Source of the DNA: Ilyonectria destructans
Lineage: Eukaryota; Ascomycota; Sordariomycetes; Hypocreales; Nectriaceae
DNA: 64,000 nucleotides
Assembly (NCBI GenBank): GCA_020740775.1
Contig: JAHEWK010000002.1
Coordinates: 2,480,001-2,544,000, forward strand
Direction: 5' to 3'
In this document: one piece after another, positions 23,602-35,221 of the stretch
Position numbering within the stretch: position 1 is the first letter of the stretch
Layout of the letters: every line of letters starts with the position of its first letter
Translations under genes and position numbers: made by a program
Notes under the pieces: generated by a model
The model's input: only the letters and a program-made list of their open reading frames with translations
What the model was told of the DNA's origin: nothing
Database searches by the model: none

Positions 23602-24379
23602 CTTGGGGAGCGTCAAAGGAGATGAAGAAGAAGAGTCCACTTGGGGGCGAAGACTGAGTGCCGGGCCCATAGGATGCGTCTCAGCATCGCCTATTCAAGT
23701 ATTCTACGCAGAAACGGGGGCGGTTTCCACAATACACCCACTCACATCATGTACATCTCTGCCCCCATCATCCGTCAAGAAACGGGGCCCATTTCCAGAA
23801 TCACCGCATTGCCGAACAAAACACGAAACGCGACCCATTTCCCATACACTAGTGCTATACCCAATACAGTTGCATTGTCGTCAACACGTTACAAGTCACG
23901 ATGTTGCAGAGAGATGGAGGGGTGGCGGTCAGCAACAAGTGGTTGCAGCAGCAGGACCTTAGAAGTGTCGGATTGTAGGTGCTGCCTCGGCCTTATCGGG
24001 CATAATCTAATGCACAGACAGTCGGCAAAAAGAAAGTCTAACATCGCGCGGCACCCTCGAAGGCAGAATTTATACGACTCGTCGGACTACATGTCCACCT
24101 TGAGTCTGATGTGAGATACTTGTGCATTATGTAAAGCAACTCGGCGTCTAGAGGATTGACAGTAATGGGTTAACGAGGGCATGAGTCGGTCGCTAGAAGA
24201 CACCAATAAGGATCAGATAGGACATTCGTAGCACGTTGAGTCAAAAGAGGCTATGAGGATTGAAACATGATGAGTTGCTAGCACCGTGGTCCACTTGTCT
24301 AGCACATGCCATCAATTTTGCTCTTTCAGGCTCCCAAGATTCCTCATCATCGCCTTTAATTCAGAGCAGAGCCGTATAG
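23602..24379. other. Intergenic region with decayed repeats
   Basis: Three imperfect copies of a gaaacgggg...ccatttcc unit occur between about 23,705 and 23,850. Open frames here are short and show no conserved pattern. Confidence 0.4.
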
Positions 24380-25167
24380 TCTACTGAAGCTATTCAGTTT
24401 CTTGACCAATTTTGCCAACGTCATGGCGCCGAGGATCAAAACTTGGCCGCTCTAGCCGCAGTTCTTCTGCTACTATCCCTGCAAGGAACCGGATCTTTGA
24501 TTTTACCAGCGCCAAAGACCAGAAAGGGCAAGCAAGAAATCGCATCGACTTCTTGCCATGGACAGCAACAACAATACAGAAGTGGTACACAGCCACAACG
24601 GATACCGCAACATCAAGACTTGGACCGACTCCTCACATTGAGTTGCCATCTTAGAGACATCAACAGCAATTTACTAGACGTTTCTTTGAGTCAGGTGTGG
24701 AATGCAACAAGGCCAGACTCTGGCTAAAGGGAGCTTTGGATGTTGCAAGCCCATTGCTTGAAAGTGACCCATGGGTTCTGGGACAAATGTTCATGGAACG
24801 ACTTCCTGAGACTACCCTCCTCTGGCTAGGAGCAACAATCCTTGAACTTCAAAGAAAGTCCATAAAACAAGCTGGCTTTGGACAAATTCAAGCAAACTTG
24901 AACGCTAGTGCATGGTCGGGCACGGTTCAGTCGTTCCTTCAAGGGCCTTTATCGGGCCGTTGCCATGAGAGCGGATGGATATCTCGTGCGGATGAGTGCC
25001 GTCTCCTGTTTCTCGCCCAAGCAGATGATCACTCAAGCTCCAGTCTGCCAATGGGCTCCATTTGGCGCAACCGCAATTGAGCATACAGAAATCGAGGTCA
25101 GAATACACAAATATTGTAATGGGCATACCCTTCAATATGATGGATTTATTTGCACTGTATCAGTGGC
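24380..25167 (+). pseudogene. Frame-broken partial paralog of the 39,344-41,263 gene
   Basis: Translated segments line up in order with the middle of the intact protein. STEAIQFLDQ...EDQNLAALAAVLLLL matches SFAEAMRYLL...EDQSSVALATALLL, and LDRLLTLSC matches LDKLLTLSC. Further matches are RFFESGVECNKARLWLKGA with IFFDPNVPCNLASPWLQGA, RADECRLLFLA with RSDECRLLYLA, and PFGATAIEHTEIEVRIHKYCNGH with PFGETALEETEIEVRLHVNCGGH. The segments lie in two different frames, with shifts near 24,660 and 25,045. The N-terminal third and the tail are missing. The remnant stops next to the 3' end of the convergent gene at 25,212. Confidence 0.82.
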
Positions 25168-25211
25168 GAGTCTCAGCTCGAACAATCTACCCAGACAGCC
25201 GCTTGTAAGAC

Positions 25212-26384
25212 TCATCCGAGGCCTTCCACCGCACCCTGCTTCTTCCAATGTTCCTTTAGCTGGTCTCTCAGAGCATACGACTGTTCCCTCGCATGGTCTT
25301 GCCCATTTCTGAGCTGCCTGCGACCCTGCTTAAAGTCTTGGTGAGAGTTCGTCAAGTTTGTCGACGTGATGGGATACTGGTGGTACTGAAGCGTACCGTT
25401 CTCCGACTGAGCAGCATAGTGGGCAAAAAAGTTGATGGTGGTGCCGTTCGTGGTGAAAGTCGTGACTTCCGCATGGCGGGGAGACTCATTGCTCCCCATA
25501 GTGCTAATGGCCTGATTCCGGGCGTAGACAAGAGCCGCTCCGGTATAGGCGCTCTGCAGCCTCGCTTCTTCCATGTCCTTTCCACGCCCCTTCCACTCCC
25601 CAGCCATATGCGGCAATGTCATTGAATAAGGGTCATCTTTGTAAAGAGCCGCCCCACTGACATACTCGTCGACCGGAAACGGGGAGTATTGGTCCATGGT
25701 CAGCCCCTCGACGAAATCGGGCTGCGGAGCAGAGAGGCCATTGTTAAAGCCAACATCTTTTGGAAATCCCGAAAAGGGGTGGTCAAACATGGCATCGTAA
25801 TCCCAGCCCTCGTACTCCTTCAGCAGGGGCACCACTTTAGCAACCATGGTCGCTTCGTTTTGGGCTGCGTCGACCCTGTGAGCATAGCGTTCGTAGACTG
25901 ACCCCGGCGGCGACGCTGTTTCACGGGATTTGGCAAGTCGTTGACGTATGACTTCGCAATTCTCGGGCGGTTTGGAGTCAAAGGGTCGCAGGATGCCATT
26001 TTTGTGGGCTTGGAGAGCAAAACCAGACGAGGTGGTCGAGGTGGTCCTTGTTGTCGACGACGACTGAATGGTGGATTCCGGGTGGGCAGACGCCGACGCC
26101 TTCTTTGCTTCCTTCTTCTTCCCCATCTTATTGAACAAGGCCAGGTTTTGCTGCGTCAACCGCGCCCGCTTCAACTGGCGTGCTTCGTCTTCGTCGTCGT
26201 CGTCATCGTCGGCGTCGATCTGTCGTTTCCGTAACAGTGTGGCCGGAGACACTCGCCCCGATGGTTGTGTGCTCGAGAGCGTCGATCGGGCTCGTTTCGC
26301 AGGCAACGCCGGTTCTTCAGACGAGTTGGGGCGCTTCGCAGGAGGGCCGCGTGCGGGCGGCTTCGCAACCCGACCGTCCATCAT
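25212..26384 (-). CDS. DUF7924-type fungal protein, PD-(D/E)XK-like (first copy)
   Basis: An uninterrupted frame of 390 residues. The first 150 are disordered and basic, with nuclear-localisation-like stretches (PAKRPN, PAKRARS, LRKRQ, RQLKRARL) around an Asp-rich run. The folded C-terminal part contains YERYAHRVDAAQNEA, then SMTLPHMAGEWKGRGKDMEEARLQ and a helix ending AALVYARNQA. The GEWKG motif (E-x-K) followed by a helix recalls the PD-(D/E)XK nuclease-like fold, but this is inference. The family is common, multicopy and functionally uncharacterised in filamentous fungi. A second member lies at 57,273-58,897. Either of two adjacent ATG codons may be the start. Confidence 0.7.
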   Translation of the reverse strand: MMDGRVAKPPARGPPAKRPNSSEEPALPAKRARSTLSSTQPSGRVSPATLLRKRQIDADDDDDDEDEARQLKRARLTQQNLALFNKMGKKKEAKKASASAHPESTIQSSSTTRTTSTTSSGFALQAHKNGILRPFDSKPPENCEVIRQRLAKSRETASPPGSVYERYAHRVDAAQNEATMVAKVVPLLKEYEGWDYDAMFDHPFSGFPKDVGFNNGLSAPQPDFVEGLTMDQYSPFPVDEYVSGAALYKDDPYSMTLPHMAGEWKGRGKDMEEARLQSAYTGAALVYARNQAISTMGSNESPRHAEVTTFTTNGTTINFFAHYAAQSENGTLQYHQYPITSTNLTNSHQDFKQGRRQLRNGQDHAREQSYALRDQLKEHWKKQGAVEGLG

Positions 26385-27576
26385 TTATGAAGGCATGCGG
26401 TCGGCGGTGCCTAACAAGTCCATGGGCGCTTGGTCAGGGTGGCCGGCTTGCAGGCAGCCGCGAGGATGGGCGTGTCGCTATTCGTAGTTCCATGGGAGAT
26501 GGGAGATGGGAGAAGAGGGTTGCTTGTTGCTTATTGCTTGTTGGTCGCGTCGCAGGGACCTTGAAGTAAGCCTGTGGGGGGTGTGAGGCTTGTGGGGGCG
26601 AGATGGAAATGATTGGTTGGGTTTGGGTACCCCGTCTGTCGCATAAGTTAGGACGTATCGTCTACTGGAGGAAGCACTTGATCAAGTGTCTCTTTGACTA
26701 GTTACAGGAAAAGAAAGTAAATGAAGTGTTAAAAGCTGCTGCGACAGCTTAGTCAACGCCACAAGGCAAGACAAGAAGTGTACCATTAAAATTAAACAAG
26801 GGAAAAAGCATGCCCATCCAATTGCTTGGACAGTGCAATCTCGTCAATTAGTAGCTAGACTTGTCAGGTTCGGCTTCATATTCCCCCTCCCTCTACTGAA
26901 GGTGGTTCTTAGGCCTGTACCCATAAGGAAACGTGGGAAAAGGACTTTAGCTCCCTTTCATCCTCCTTAGTTTCCTCTTCCTCGTCACTTTCAGCTATGT
27001 CTAACCGCTCATGCGTCCATATGTCCTTCTCGTGTAGTACGTAGCCTTAGCTGAAGCGTATACTGTCAATTACACGTATATTAGGTACATGAATTAAGCT
27101 GGGGCTAAGGTGAAAGGATTTGTACCCACCCATGTGCGAATAGCAATACTCATGTTAATTCATTCGCATCACCTTTTTTAATGCTGTTCCCCCGTAGGCT
27201 CGGGGCGGTAGGCAGAGGGATCAAAGGATAGTCGAAGATTGATTGACGGAGAGGGACCAACCTGTCAGTTAACCGCTAACCGCCTATTTTCAGTGGCCGA
27301 GTCCCCGGACGCCCGCTTCATGATGAATGCACACCTCGGTGAGTGGCTGATCATCGGCTAATGTGGAGTCGGCCGGTCGGATGTGTAAAATTCCGACCTC
27401 GGAATCATCCGCCAGACTGACAGGGAAAAATCGACGGAGCCAGCAGCCATTGTCAAGATCACTTCCGCTGTCGCGAACGAGGGACGCATTCACGTTGCCG
27501 TCCACAACCTGTCAATCCTGTCCTACCGGGCACTCTACTTGAGGAAAACACCTTCTCGTCCTCTTCTTTTGTCACA
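26385..27576. other. Gene-free, partly AT-rich intergenic region
   Basis: About 1.2 kb. The segment 26,640-27,180 has AT-rich, low-complexity character suggestive of old repeat debris. The last 300 bp would hold the PAM16 promoter. No supported coding frame. Confidence 0.45.
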
Positions 27577-28108
27577 ATGGTACGCGCGCATGCTGTCTTT
27601 CTATTCCCGATTCTCTTCCAGTCTCGCCTCCCGGCTCTCTCCGGATACCGTCAATCTCCCTCTCTTCGACTATGCTAACTCGACACACCAGGCGCACAAA
27701 TTCGTCGTCACCGCCTTCCTCACGGGCTCCCGAATCCTCGGCCGCTCCTTTGTCGCTGCGTACAAGCAGGCCCAGGCCGCCTCGCAATACCAGCGCCACC
27801 AGGCCAAGATGGGCAACACATCCGGCGGGGTGTCGCTCGCCTCCGGCATGACTCTCGACGAGGCATGCAAGATCCTCAACGTCAAGCCCCCGGCCGGCGG
27901 CAACGCCAACATCGAGGAGGTTCTCGAGCGCTACAAGAAGCTGTTCGACTCCAACGAGCCGGCCAACGGCGGCAGCTTCTACCTGCAGAGCAAGATTGTG
28001 AGGGCAAAGGAGCGGTTCGAGCGCGAGCTGGGCCCCATGCGGGAGAAGGTCGAGCAAGAGGCCGAGACCAAGGAGGGGTGGAAGCCCAAGGTCTACAAGG
28101 ACCGGTAG
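27577..28108 (+). CDS. pam16: TIM16/PAM16, J-like subunit of the mitochondrial import motor
   Basis: The start codon alone forms the first coding exon (27577-27579). A 112-nt intron with GTACGC donor, ctaac branch site and caccag acceptor follows, then 27692-28108. The product is 139 residues, normal for the family. It starts MAHKFVVTAFLTGSRILGRSF and contains the degenerate J-domain (LDEACKILNV, YKKLFDSNEPANGGSFYLQSKIVRAKERFERE) that lacks the HPD motif. PAM16 pairs with PAM18 at the inner-membrane TIM23 complex to regulate mtHsp70. Confidence 0.95.
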
Positions 28109-28841
28109 ACGAGAAACGACCCTCAACACGGACGATGACCCCGGTCGACGGTGAACCCTGGCAAAGAGGCAAATAGAATGTAGGATATTGGGCCAGGGAG
28201 CAAAGCACCGCACCGCATCACCACACAGGCACAAACCAGACTTGCGGGCTTTGGCTGAGAGGGGGCTCACAGCGACAAGAGCCGCAGGGGAGTTTGGAGC
28301 TTCTATGTGGGAGAGGGGGATTCTTCCGTGTATACATGTACATCTTCACTCGACTGCAGCATGGCACGGCGTTTTGGGATATCTGGGGGCGCGATGAGCC
28401 GCTGGAGGTTGGTTCTAGATGAAAAACAAAAAGACGACTCGTGATGTTTTAATACAATTGTACCATATCAAGACCAACACTGGCCCTGGCTGGCATTTAA
28501 GTGAAGCCCACCTCACAAGCGGATATCTCCGTGGTTCTCAAGCCAATATTTTAGAGAGCTCTATGGACAACTGGATGGAGGGGAAAATGTTTTCTCATTT
28601 GGCTCCTCCATCAAAGCAATGGTGTAGGGTAGCTTGCTCGCCCAGGATACCCAACAAGACAAACTCTGAATGAGTTAGTCTCAACAGGAATAGTCATAAA
28701 CAAGCTGGAATTGTTCCTATAGATTCCGGGGGGGTTACTATCATGGGAAGATCCAGGCTGCTGAGTAGTGAGTTTCACCAGAGAGGTAGGTGTAAATGCC
28801 GTTAAATATTGAATAGCCCATCTTCCTGCACTACTCACCAA
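28109..28841. other. Convergent intergenic region
   Basis: 3' flanks of PAM16 and the minus-strand membrane protein gene. No coding signal seen. Confidence 0.45.
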
Positions 28842-30068
28842 CTAAGAAGCCACCCTCTTACAAGCTCCGGCCTCATTATTTTCCGTATTAACTTCACTGT
28901 ATCGGCTTGGCGTGTACGCAGATAGAATACTCTCAATCGTACTCCTGCTCTTCCTCCCTGCCGAAGAGCCCAATGGCGAAACGCGGTACTCCTCAGGCGC
29001 ACACGTACACGGCTGTCCAACCTCACTACGTGTCATGTCGTTCTGGGCCCCAGCAGACGCCGCGTGATCACGCTCGTCACTGTTTATATTCTCCGTGCTC
29101 GTAGTACCGTGCCTTGGCGCTGTTGTCTGTAACCTCTGGCTGTCCCTCCAGCCTCGAACCGGGGAATACCCCGATGAGAGAAGAGGAGTTGGATACGGGA
29201 ATCCTACTAACTGCGAGTTAGGAGGCTGGGGGGACGTTTGATTGCGGCGGGGGACGACAAACCGGCGGTAGATGAGCGTGAGAGTCATGGCGACGAGTAG
29301 TACACCTAGGACCACCACGACAACACCGATTGTTTCGCCCTTGGAGAGGGGTGTGCCGGACGGTGGATTTGCTGAGGCGCTTGCCGATGGCGGTGAAGTA
29401 GATGACGATGGAGGTTCCGATGAAAACGGTGCCGTCGTCAGAGGTGTACCTGGATTGAAACCAGGCATGTTGCTTCGCCAGGGATGACCAGTGTGCGATA
29501 TGGTTACAGTCGTGTCTAGTTCGAACGGAGGAAGTCCACCAAGATTAACAGACAACTGGCTTGATGGGTCGAATAGATCTTGCGTAGGCATGGATCCAGT
29601 AAAATCCGGCGAGAAAGCCACGTTAGTACCCATTCGAAGATTTGGACCTACAGCATCTGTCGGGTCATTTGATTGAGGCGAGGATGTGATGTCGGCGCGT
29701 GAGGAAAGGCCCTCGAGGTCGTCGACGCCGCCTTGAATATCCAGAACCCCCAGAGCCTCTAGAATATGCGATGGCTCCGTCTGAGTTTGGCTGGCTGTGG
29801 CACTCCCTGATTTGTGGTTCAGAGCCTCCACAGCATCGCGCGTCGCCATGCATTCTTCCGAACAGGTCGGCGTCTCGCCGTAGCTTTGGGGAATGGTCAG
29901 TCGAAATAAAAATGCAAGTACCAGCATGACGACTCACATCATGTCGGAAGTGTCTCGTTGAAAGACACCGTGCGAGCTCTCAGTAACTGAGTACTCTGAA
30001 GAAATCGTGGACGTGGCCAAGGCTAGACCGAAAGCCCCGACCCAACCGAGACAGTAGACAAATAGCAT
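28842..30068 (-). CDS. Single-pass type I membrane protein with Ser/Thr/Pro-rich ectodomain
   Basis: Exons 30068-29938 and 29883-28842 (minus strand) give about 390 residues. The 54-nt intron has a GTGAGT donor and a ctgac branch site. A signal peptide (MLFVYCLGWVGAFGLALATS) is followed by a region with one CSEEC motif and long Ser/Thr/Pro-rich stretches, likely O-glycosylated. Near residue 230 a transmembrane helix (ETIGVVVVVLGVLLVAMTLTLIYRR) precedes a cytosolic tail of about 135 residues. The layout resembles fungal cell-surface stress sensors of the Mid2/WSC kind, but there is no WSC Cys domain, so a sensor role is only a guess. An upstream in-frame start exists but would bury the signal peptide. 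Confidence 0.7.
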
Positions 30069-30534
30069 AGCGATGTTAGAGAGGTGTAGGCTTTCAAGAT
30101 TCAGCAGCCTCAGAAAAAAAGTTCGCAGAGGCTGTGTGTCGACCAGGTTGAGGAGCAAACCGTCTGATGACGTGTTGGTACGCCTTGAGCACTGGGACGG
30201 AAAGTTGACAAACTTCGAAATAATATCGGGACGAATGTTAGGAGAGAGAAACGCCTTGGGCTGTCAGGAGATTATGCGGACTTATATAGATTACTTGTGC
30301 CGACTGATTCATTGGCAAGTCGCATGAGATTCTTCACGACTGGAGGTGTCGACGCGGACTGCGGAGTCAAGTGAAGCATGGGGAAAACTGGTTAGACTCG
30401 TCAGACGTTTGGTGGTATTGTATGACATAAAAAAGTGCGCCAGAGGGTCGTGTGATGGTCGACGGTGGAATCTTTGCAAACAGTCTATGTCTATTTTCAC
30501 AGCATCATCACGGATAACCACGGGCACCAATCGC
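30069..30534. other. Intergenic region
   Basis: Promoter of the membrane-protein gene and 3' flank of BPL1. Nothing else seen. Confidence 0.45.
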
Positions 30535-32759
30535 TTAGGTCTTCCTCCTCACAAGACCCTTCCAGTAATCGAAGCTGTTCTCATCACTCTGCAGCGTCCA
30601 CACCTTGCCTGTGCCCCTCCCGGCCGAGTCGACCTCTTCGGCACGCAGCATGCCCCAGTCGCGCGTGATTCCCAGGACCCTCGCCTTGACGCCGGCCTCG
30701 GCTTCGAGCGTCACGGCCTGGCCGGTGTGCAGCCAGTGGCGGTAGTATCTACCCTCGAGGTCGCGGGAGAAGCCCTCGCGGAGGAACTGGGCGTGGACGG
30801 CCTCGATGCGGGTGAGGATGCGGGCTAGGAGCGACTCGAGGTGGAGCTCTGGGACGCCTGGGGGGAGGAGGTCTGAGATGGAGGTGGTGGGACGAGGGTT
30901 GTTGGTGTTGATGCCGATGCCAAGGACGATCTGGTAGGAGCCGTTCGAGTAGAGACACTGCGATAGAATACCGCCGATCTTGACGTAGGAAGGCTTGTCT
31001 CCCGACTTGGTCGGGTCAAGAGCATCTGGCCAGGGTCAGTCAAAGGTCGTCTTGATAGAATGAAGACTTACAAATGTCGTTGGGCCACTTCAACTTGACT
31101 GGGATGTCACCATATCCGCGGTCGTACGATTGCACAGCCTCGACGATGGCAATCGCTGCAATGTACTGAATGAAAACAACCGGTCGACTCACGGCGAGAT
31201 GGGCCGGGTGGTTGATGACGGTGGAGAAGATGAGGCATCCAGGCGGCGACACCCAGACGTTAGATCCACGGCCTCTGCCGGCGACTTGGGTCGACGCGCA
31301 GACTGTGAATCCTGTAGAGAGCTTGGACAGGATTTTGGGGTTTCTGATAGATGTTAGTGTTTGATTCATGGATCAGTGCCAGTTCACAACGTACTTTTCA
31401 AGAATGGTGTTTGTGCTGGTCAACACCTCGCCGTACATGAGTAAGTTCCCCCACTCCTCCGCATCAGACTCGATCTGCTGGTAGCGACGCAAGCTGGAGA
31501 AGTACAAGCCGTGATTGAACTGCGGCGTGAGCTTGGGGTGAGGATGACCTTTTTCATGGGGCACGATCTTCTTGATAATCTTGGTGTAGTCGGTGATGCC
31601 GGCCGACGAGGCGTCAGTCTCATCCGGCTGAGCGAGGGACTCCTGGAGTCCCTCGACGCTCCAGATGGTCTCCTCGTTCTCGATGTGGAACGTATCGCCC
31701 TCGCCTCTGATCAACTCCTCGCCATTCTCCTTGTCGATGATGTCGGCCATGTCGGCCAGGAGCTCGGACACGCCCGTTTCCTCGAGCGAGGAGAGGTGAA
31801 GGCGAGACAGGGAGGGAACCCCGGCATCGCTTTGGCTCACTTCAAGGCCGAGTTTGGAGAGGCATGCCTTGAGGAAGTCGACGCGGGACTTGTCCTCGTC
31901 TGTCAGCTTGCTGATCAGCTCGGCGTAGTCAGGGATGGCTGGCTGGGGGTGCAAGTTGACTGCGGCGAACCTGAAAATGTCAGTTTCACAGCCTTGAGAC
32001 GGTATCAAGAAGCTCTTACTCGGGGTGAGGACCCGTCATCATCGCTTTGCCGCTTCCAACACTGCAGAGAATGACGGCGGCCTTACCATCTCCGCCGTCG
32101 ACATCGGTCTCGTCTTCGTACGTCGCCAGCACCTCGACCTTGTTGGCCTTGGTCGAGGCCGCATCGACAAAGATTCCGCCTCCGTTATAGTAGGACAGGG
32201 TCTCGACCGGAACATCTTCCTGGCCAAACGCCTCCTTGGCGACCTTCAACCGCACCACGCGCGCGCCCTTCTCGCTGGCATACTCGAAGCCCTTGAAGGC
32301 GCCTCCGCGACAGGTCCCCGGGAAGAAGCCCAGCTCCCTGCCGCCGATGACCTCCAGGGGCGGGTTGCCGACCTCGAACTCGCACCTCCGGCTGCCGTAG
32401 TAGCCGCCGGCGCAGAAGCCGAGGAACGCGCCGCCGCGGCGCACAAAGTCGCTGATGCGGCGGTTCCCCTCGCCGTTGAGGGCCTGGCAGTAGCCGAGAT
32501 CGGCGCCGCCCGGGAACACGAGCAGCGCGCACGTCGACGGCCACGGCTCCTTGATCAGCACCGTCTCGGCGATGGGGATGACGGCGTAGTTGGGCGAGAG
32601 CAGGCGGCGCAGGGTCCAGATGCAGTGGCGGACTGACTCGACAGTCGTGCCGACGCCTTTCCGCGCAGAATGAGCGTGAGCTTGAGCATGAACCGGAGAG
32701 AAAGAGGTCGGAGAATATTAACCTGTGTAGACGAGCACATTGAGCTTGCTGGGCGCCAT
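30535..32759 (-). CDS. bpl1: Biotin-protein ligase (holocarboxylase synthetase)
   Basis: Five exons on the minus strand: 32759-32723, 32656-32020, 31970-31395, 31343-31072 and 31025-30535. They give about 670 residues, close to the usual fungal size. All four introns are 46-66 nt and keep phase. The N-terminal half is the glutamine-amidotransferase-like BPL_N domain (LLVFPGGADLGYC, FLGFCAGGYYGSRRCEFEVG). The C-terminal half is the catalytic BPL/LplA domain, with the biotinyl-AMP loop GRGRGSNVWVSPPG near residue 439, KWPNDI near 501 and VKIGGIL near 523. A C-terminal BPL_C domain closes the protein. It uses ATP to attach biotin to acetyl-CoA carboxylase and pyruvate carboxylase. It is divergent from COA4, with 188 bp between start codons. 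Confidence 0.95.
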
Positions 32760-32947
32760 GGTCGCCGACCTCCAGTGTCCAGGGTTGCGGATGATGGGGA
32801 TATCGGAATATTTGGTCGTCACTTGATCTCGTTCCCGCCTGGGCCAATTTTCCCTCTTCTCACACCACTTGACGCTTGTTTCTCCTCGTCCAACCAACAC
32901 GACACGTCTCACGAAAAGACAAAGCCACGGCAATCGCACGAGAAAAG
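32760..32947. promoter_or_regulatory. Compact bidirectional promoter, BPL1 / COA4
   Basis: Only 188 bp lie between the two divergent start codons, so both 5' UTRs and promoters must share it. No TATA-like element was seen. Confidence 0.6.
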
Positions 32948-33553
32948 ATGTCCAAGGAAGAAAGCGACGCCAAGCAGAATGCGGCTGCGGAAGAAGACGA
33001 CGACGAGCCGGATGAGTGGTAAGTCTGCGACCCTCCGCGAGAAAGCGCTGGTGTCCGTCTGGTTCTGGAGCCACAGCCACTAAGCCGAGGCCTTTTTTTT
33101 CGTTGCAGGGAGAAGCGGATCTTCAGCACCGGATGTGCAGGTAAGTCGCGACCCAACGCCGGGGAAAAGTGGCTGAAAATGCCTCGGATATTTGCGTGGG
33201 AAAGGGAAACATGCTGGTCCCTTTTGGTATTCCGCGAGTATCCGGGGGCTTGTGAAGCTGGTTATGGGAGAGATGCTGACACGCGATGTATAGACGAGAA
33301 TAGCAAGATGACGGACTGCTACTTTGAGAAGAAGGATTGGCGCGCCTGTGCCGAGGAGGTGAGTTTACCGTTTGTCATGCTTCAATTTATTCTTCCTCCA
33401 TATGCTATCTGATAGCAAACCCCCTTCAATTGCTCCTTTGCGAGATTGCGCCGTCGAGCGTCGAGCTGGCTGACAGTGTGGCAGATGGAGGAATTCAAAC
33501 GGTGCTGGAAGTCGCATGACAACGACAAACGGACTGACACCAAGGACGCTTAA
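32948..33553 (+). CDS. coa4: COA4-like twin CX9C cytochrome c oxidase assembly factor
   Basis: Four tiny exons: 32948-33018, 33109-33140, 33294-33358 and 33485-33553. They encode 78 residues. Each join is supported by GTAAGT/GTGAGT donors, clean AG acceptors and frame. The acidic N-terminus (EEDDDEPDEWEKRIFSTG) leads into two CX9C motifs: C-ADENSKMTD-C and C-AEEMEEFKR-C. This is the coiled-coil-helix-coiled-coil-helix pattern of Mia40-imported intermembrane-space proteins. The short length and D-E-W-E-K-R lead-in fit COA4 (Cmc3), which assists complex IV assembly. Another small CHCH protein is possible but less likely. Confidence 0.85.
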
Positions 33554-34056
33554 ATCTGGCGAGGCAACGCAGACTGTAAGATATTTCAGAGGCGAATGTA
33601 TTATTAGGAATGGGGTGTTGTATAAGATTAATCGCGACTTCAGTTATCCTCTCTACTGAGACGCATACGTTCGGGCTTCACTTGTAGTGGTGGTCGCGGT
33701 TAACAAGACTCGCAGATGTGGATATCGAGTGAAATCAACTCGAAGCTGCGAAAACCGACGATCCAGTCCGAACAGATAGGCCTTGGATTATCCATTTGCC
33801 TTTCTGCTCCCTCTCCCCATCTCTGCCAAGGCAACGAGAGCTGAGAGGTAGGCGCACATTGATTGAAGCCATTGCCAATCAGTCCCGTATCCACCGTGAC
33901 GACCCGGATCTTTTATTCCCCGATACGCCCGGTGCAGCAGCTCTCAAATTATCGCCGGTGCTTTTTCACGACTCAGCTCGAAATCGACACTGCCCATCGC
34001 GAGAGCCGGGCCCCAACTCTCCCTCTCCCCCCCCCACAACTCCAACCTCCATCGCC
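33554..34056. other. Intergenic region, MGM101 promoter
   Basis: About 500 bp, CT-rich near its right end. No gene seen. Confidence 0.45.
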
Positions 34057-35221
34057 ATGCTCGCCTCCCGCCGGACCTTCGCCACGGCCCCGGGCCTTCG
34101 CCTCTGCGGCGGCCGCTCAATTGCAGCTCCCCTGCTGCGGGCGTACTCGACCGATGCAGCCTCATGGCCCAAGCCCACCGAGACAGCCAAGTCCACCGAC
34201 ACAGCCTCGTGGCCCAAGACTCCTGCGGCCGCAGCGCCGGCCTCCCCGCCCAGCACGCCGTACTCGTCGAGACCGAGGCCTCCCCTCAAGCCCAGACCCC
34301 GGCCAGCTCCCAGACTCCCCGCCTTCGCCAACAAGGGCGGCCCGATCCCGAAGGCCGTCTCCCGGGCGCCTGGTGCTGCGTCCGCAACAGCGACGGGGCC
34401 AGCTTCTCCTCCGGCGTCTGCTCCCGCTCCCGCAACGGCGACGGAGTCATCCCCTCCTCCGGCGTCTCCTTTCGCAACAGTAACGAAGCTGCGGGCTCCG
34501 GCCAATAATTTTCAACGAATAAAATACGAGCTCCCTGGCGCTTTAAAGTCCACGCCGATTACGGTCCAATGGGTACCAATTACCCCACGGCCGCAAGCCC
34601 TCCCCACCAAGGACCCTGATCAAGACGTCGACTGGGAGAAGAGCTACAAAGGCCTAGCGACGAATCCCGTCACGCCAGAGCAGTTCGCCGTTCTGTCGAG
34701 ACCGATCGAGATCGGAGAGATCGAGGTCAAGCCTGACGGCATCATCTACATGCCCGAGATCAAGTACCGCCGCAGGCTGAACGAGGTGTTTGGGCCCATG
34801 GGATGGGGCATTGTTCCTCGAGGCGAAACCGTGGTTGGGAAAGATATTGTGACGCGCGAGTACGCCCTCATCGTTAATGGATGGTACGCATTATTTCGCC
34901 CTACGCTTTCCAATACTTGACTAACTGGTTGACTCTAGCTTCGTCTCACAAGCCATGGGCGTCAACAACTACTTTAGCACCGAGAGCATCCCGCAAGCCG
35001 TCGAGGGCGCCAAGTCCAACGCTCTCATGCGATGCTGCAAGGACCTGTGCATTGCATCGGAGCTTTGGGATCCTTTATTTATCCGCTGGTTCACCAAGAT
35101 GCACGTAACCACCCACTGGGCCGAGCACACGACTACCAAGAAGAAGCGCCGCTGGTCCTTCAAGAAGGATGAACCGGCCGAGGTGCCGTACCCGTATAAG
35201 CTGACGTCTCAGCTCACATGA
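34057..35221 (+). CDS. mgm101: MGM101, mitochondrial genome maintenance protein
   Basis: Exons 34057-34883 and 34939-35221 give about 369 residues. The 55-nt intron has a GTACGC donor and an actctag acceptor. The N-terminus is a mitochondrial presequence (MLASRRTFATAPGLRLCGGR), followed by about 110 residues rich in Pro/Ala/Thr. The conserved core runs from about residue 205 to the end, with VDWEKSYKGLATNPVTPEQF, EIEVKPDGIIYMPEIKYRRRLNEVFGPMGWGI, VSQAMGVNNYF and the ALMRCCKDLCIASELWDP segment. MGM101 is a Rad52-type single-strand annealing protein of the mtDNA nucleoid. The Pro/Ala-rich insert makes it longer than the yeast protein. Confidence 0.95.

Noticed and set aside
31511..32636. Plus-strand frames antisense to BPL1
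   Set aside because: Exact shadows of the biotin ligase exons, rich in Glu/Gly/Val as expected for antisense of GC-rich codons.
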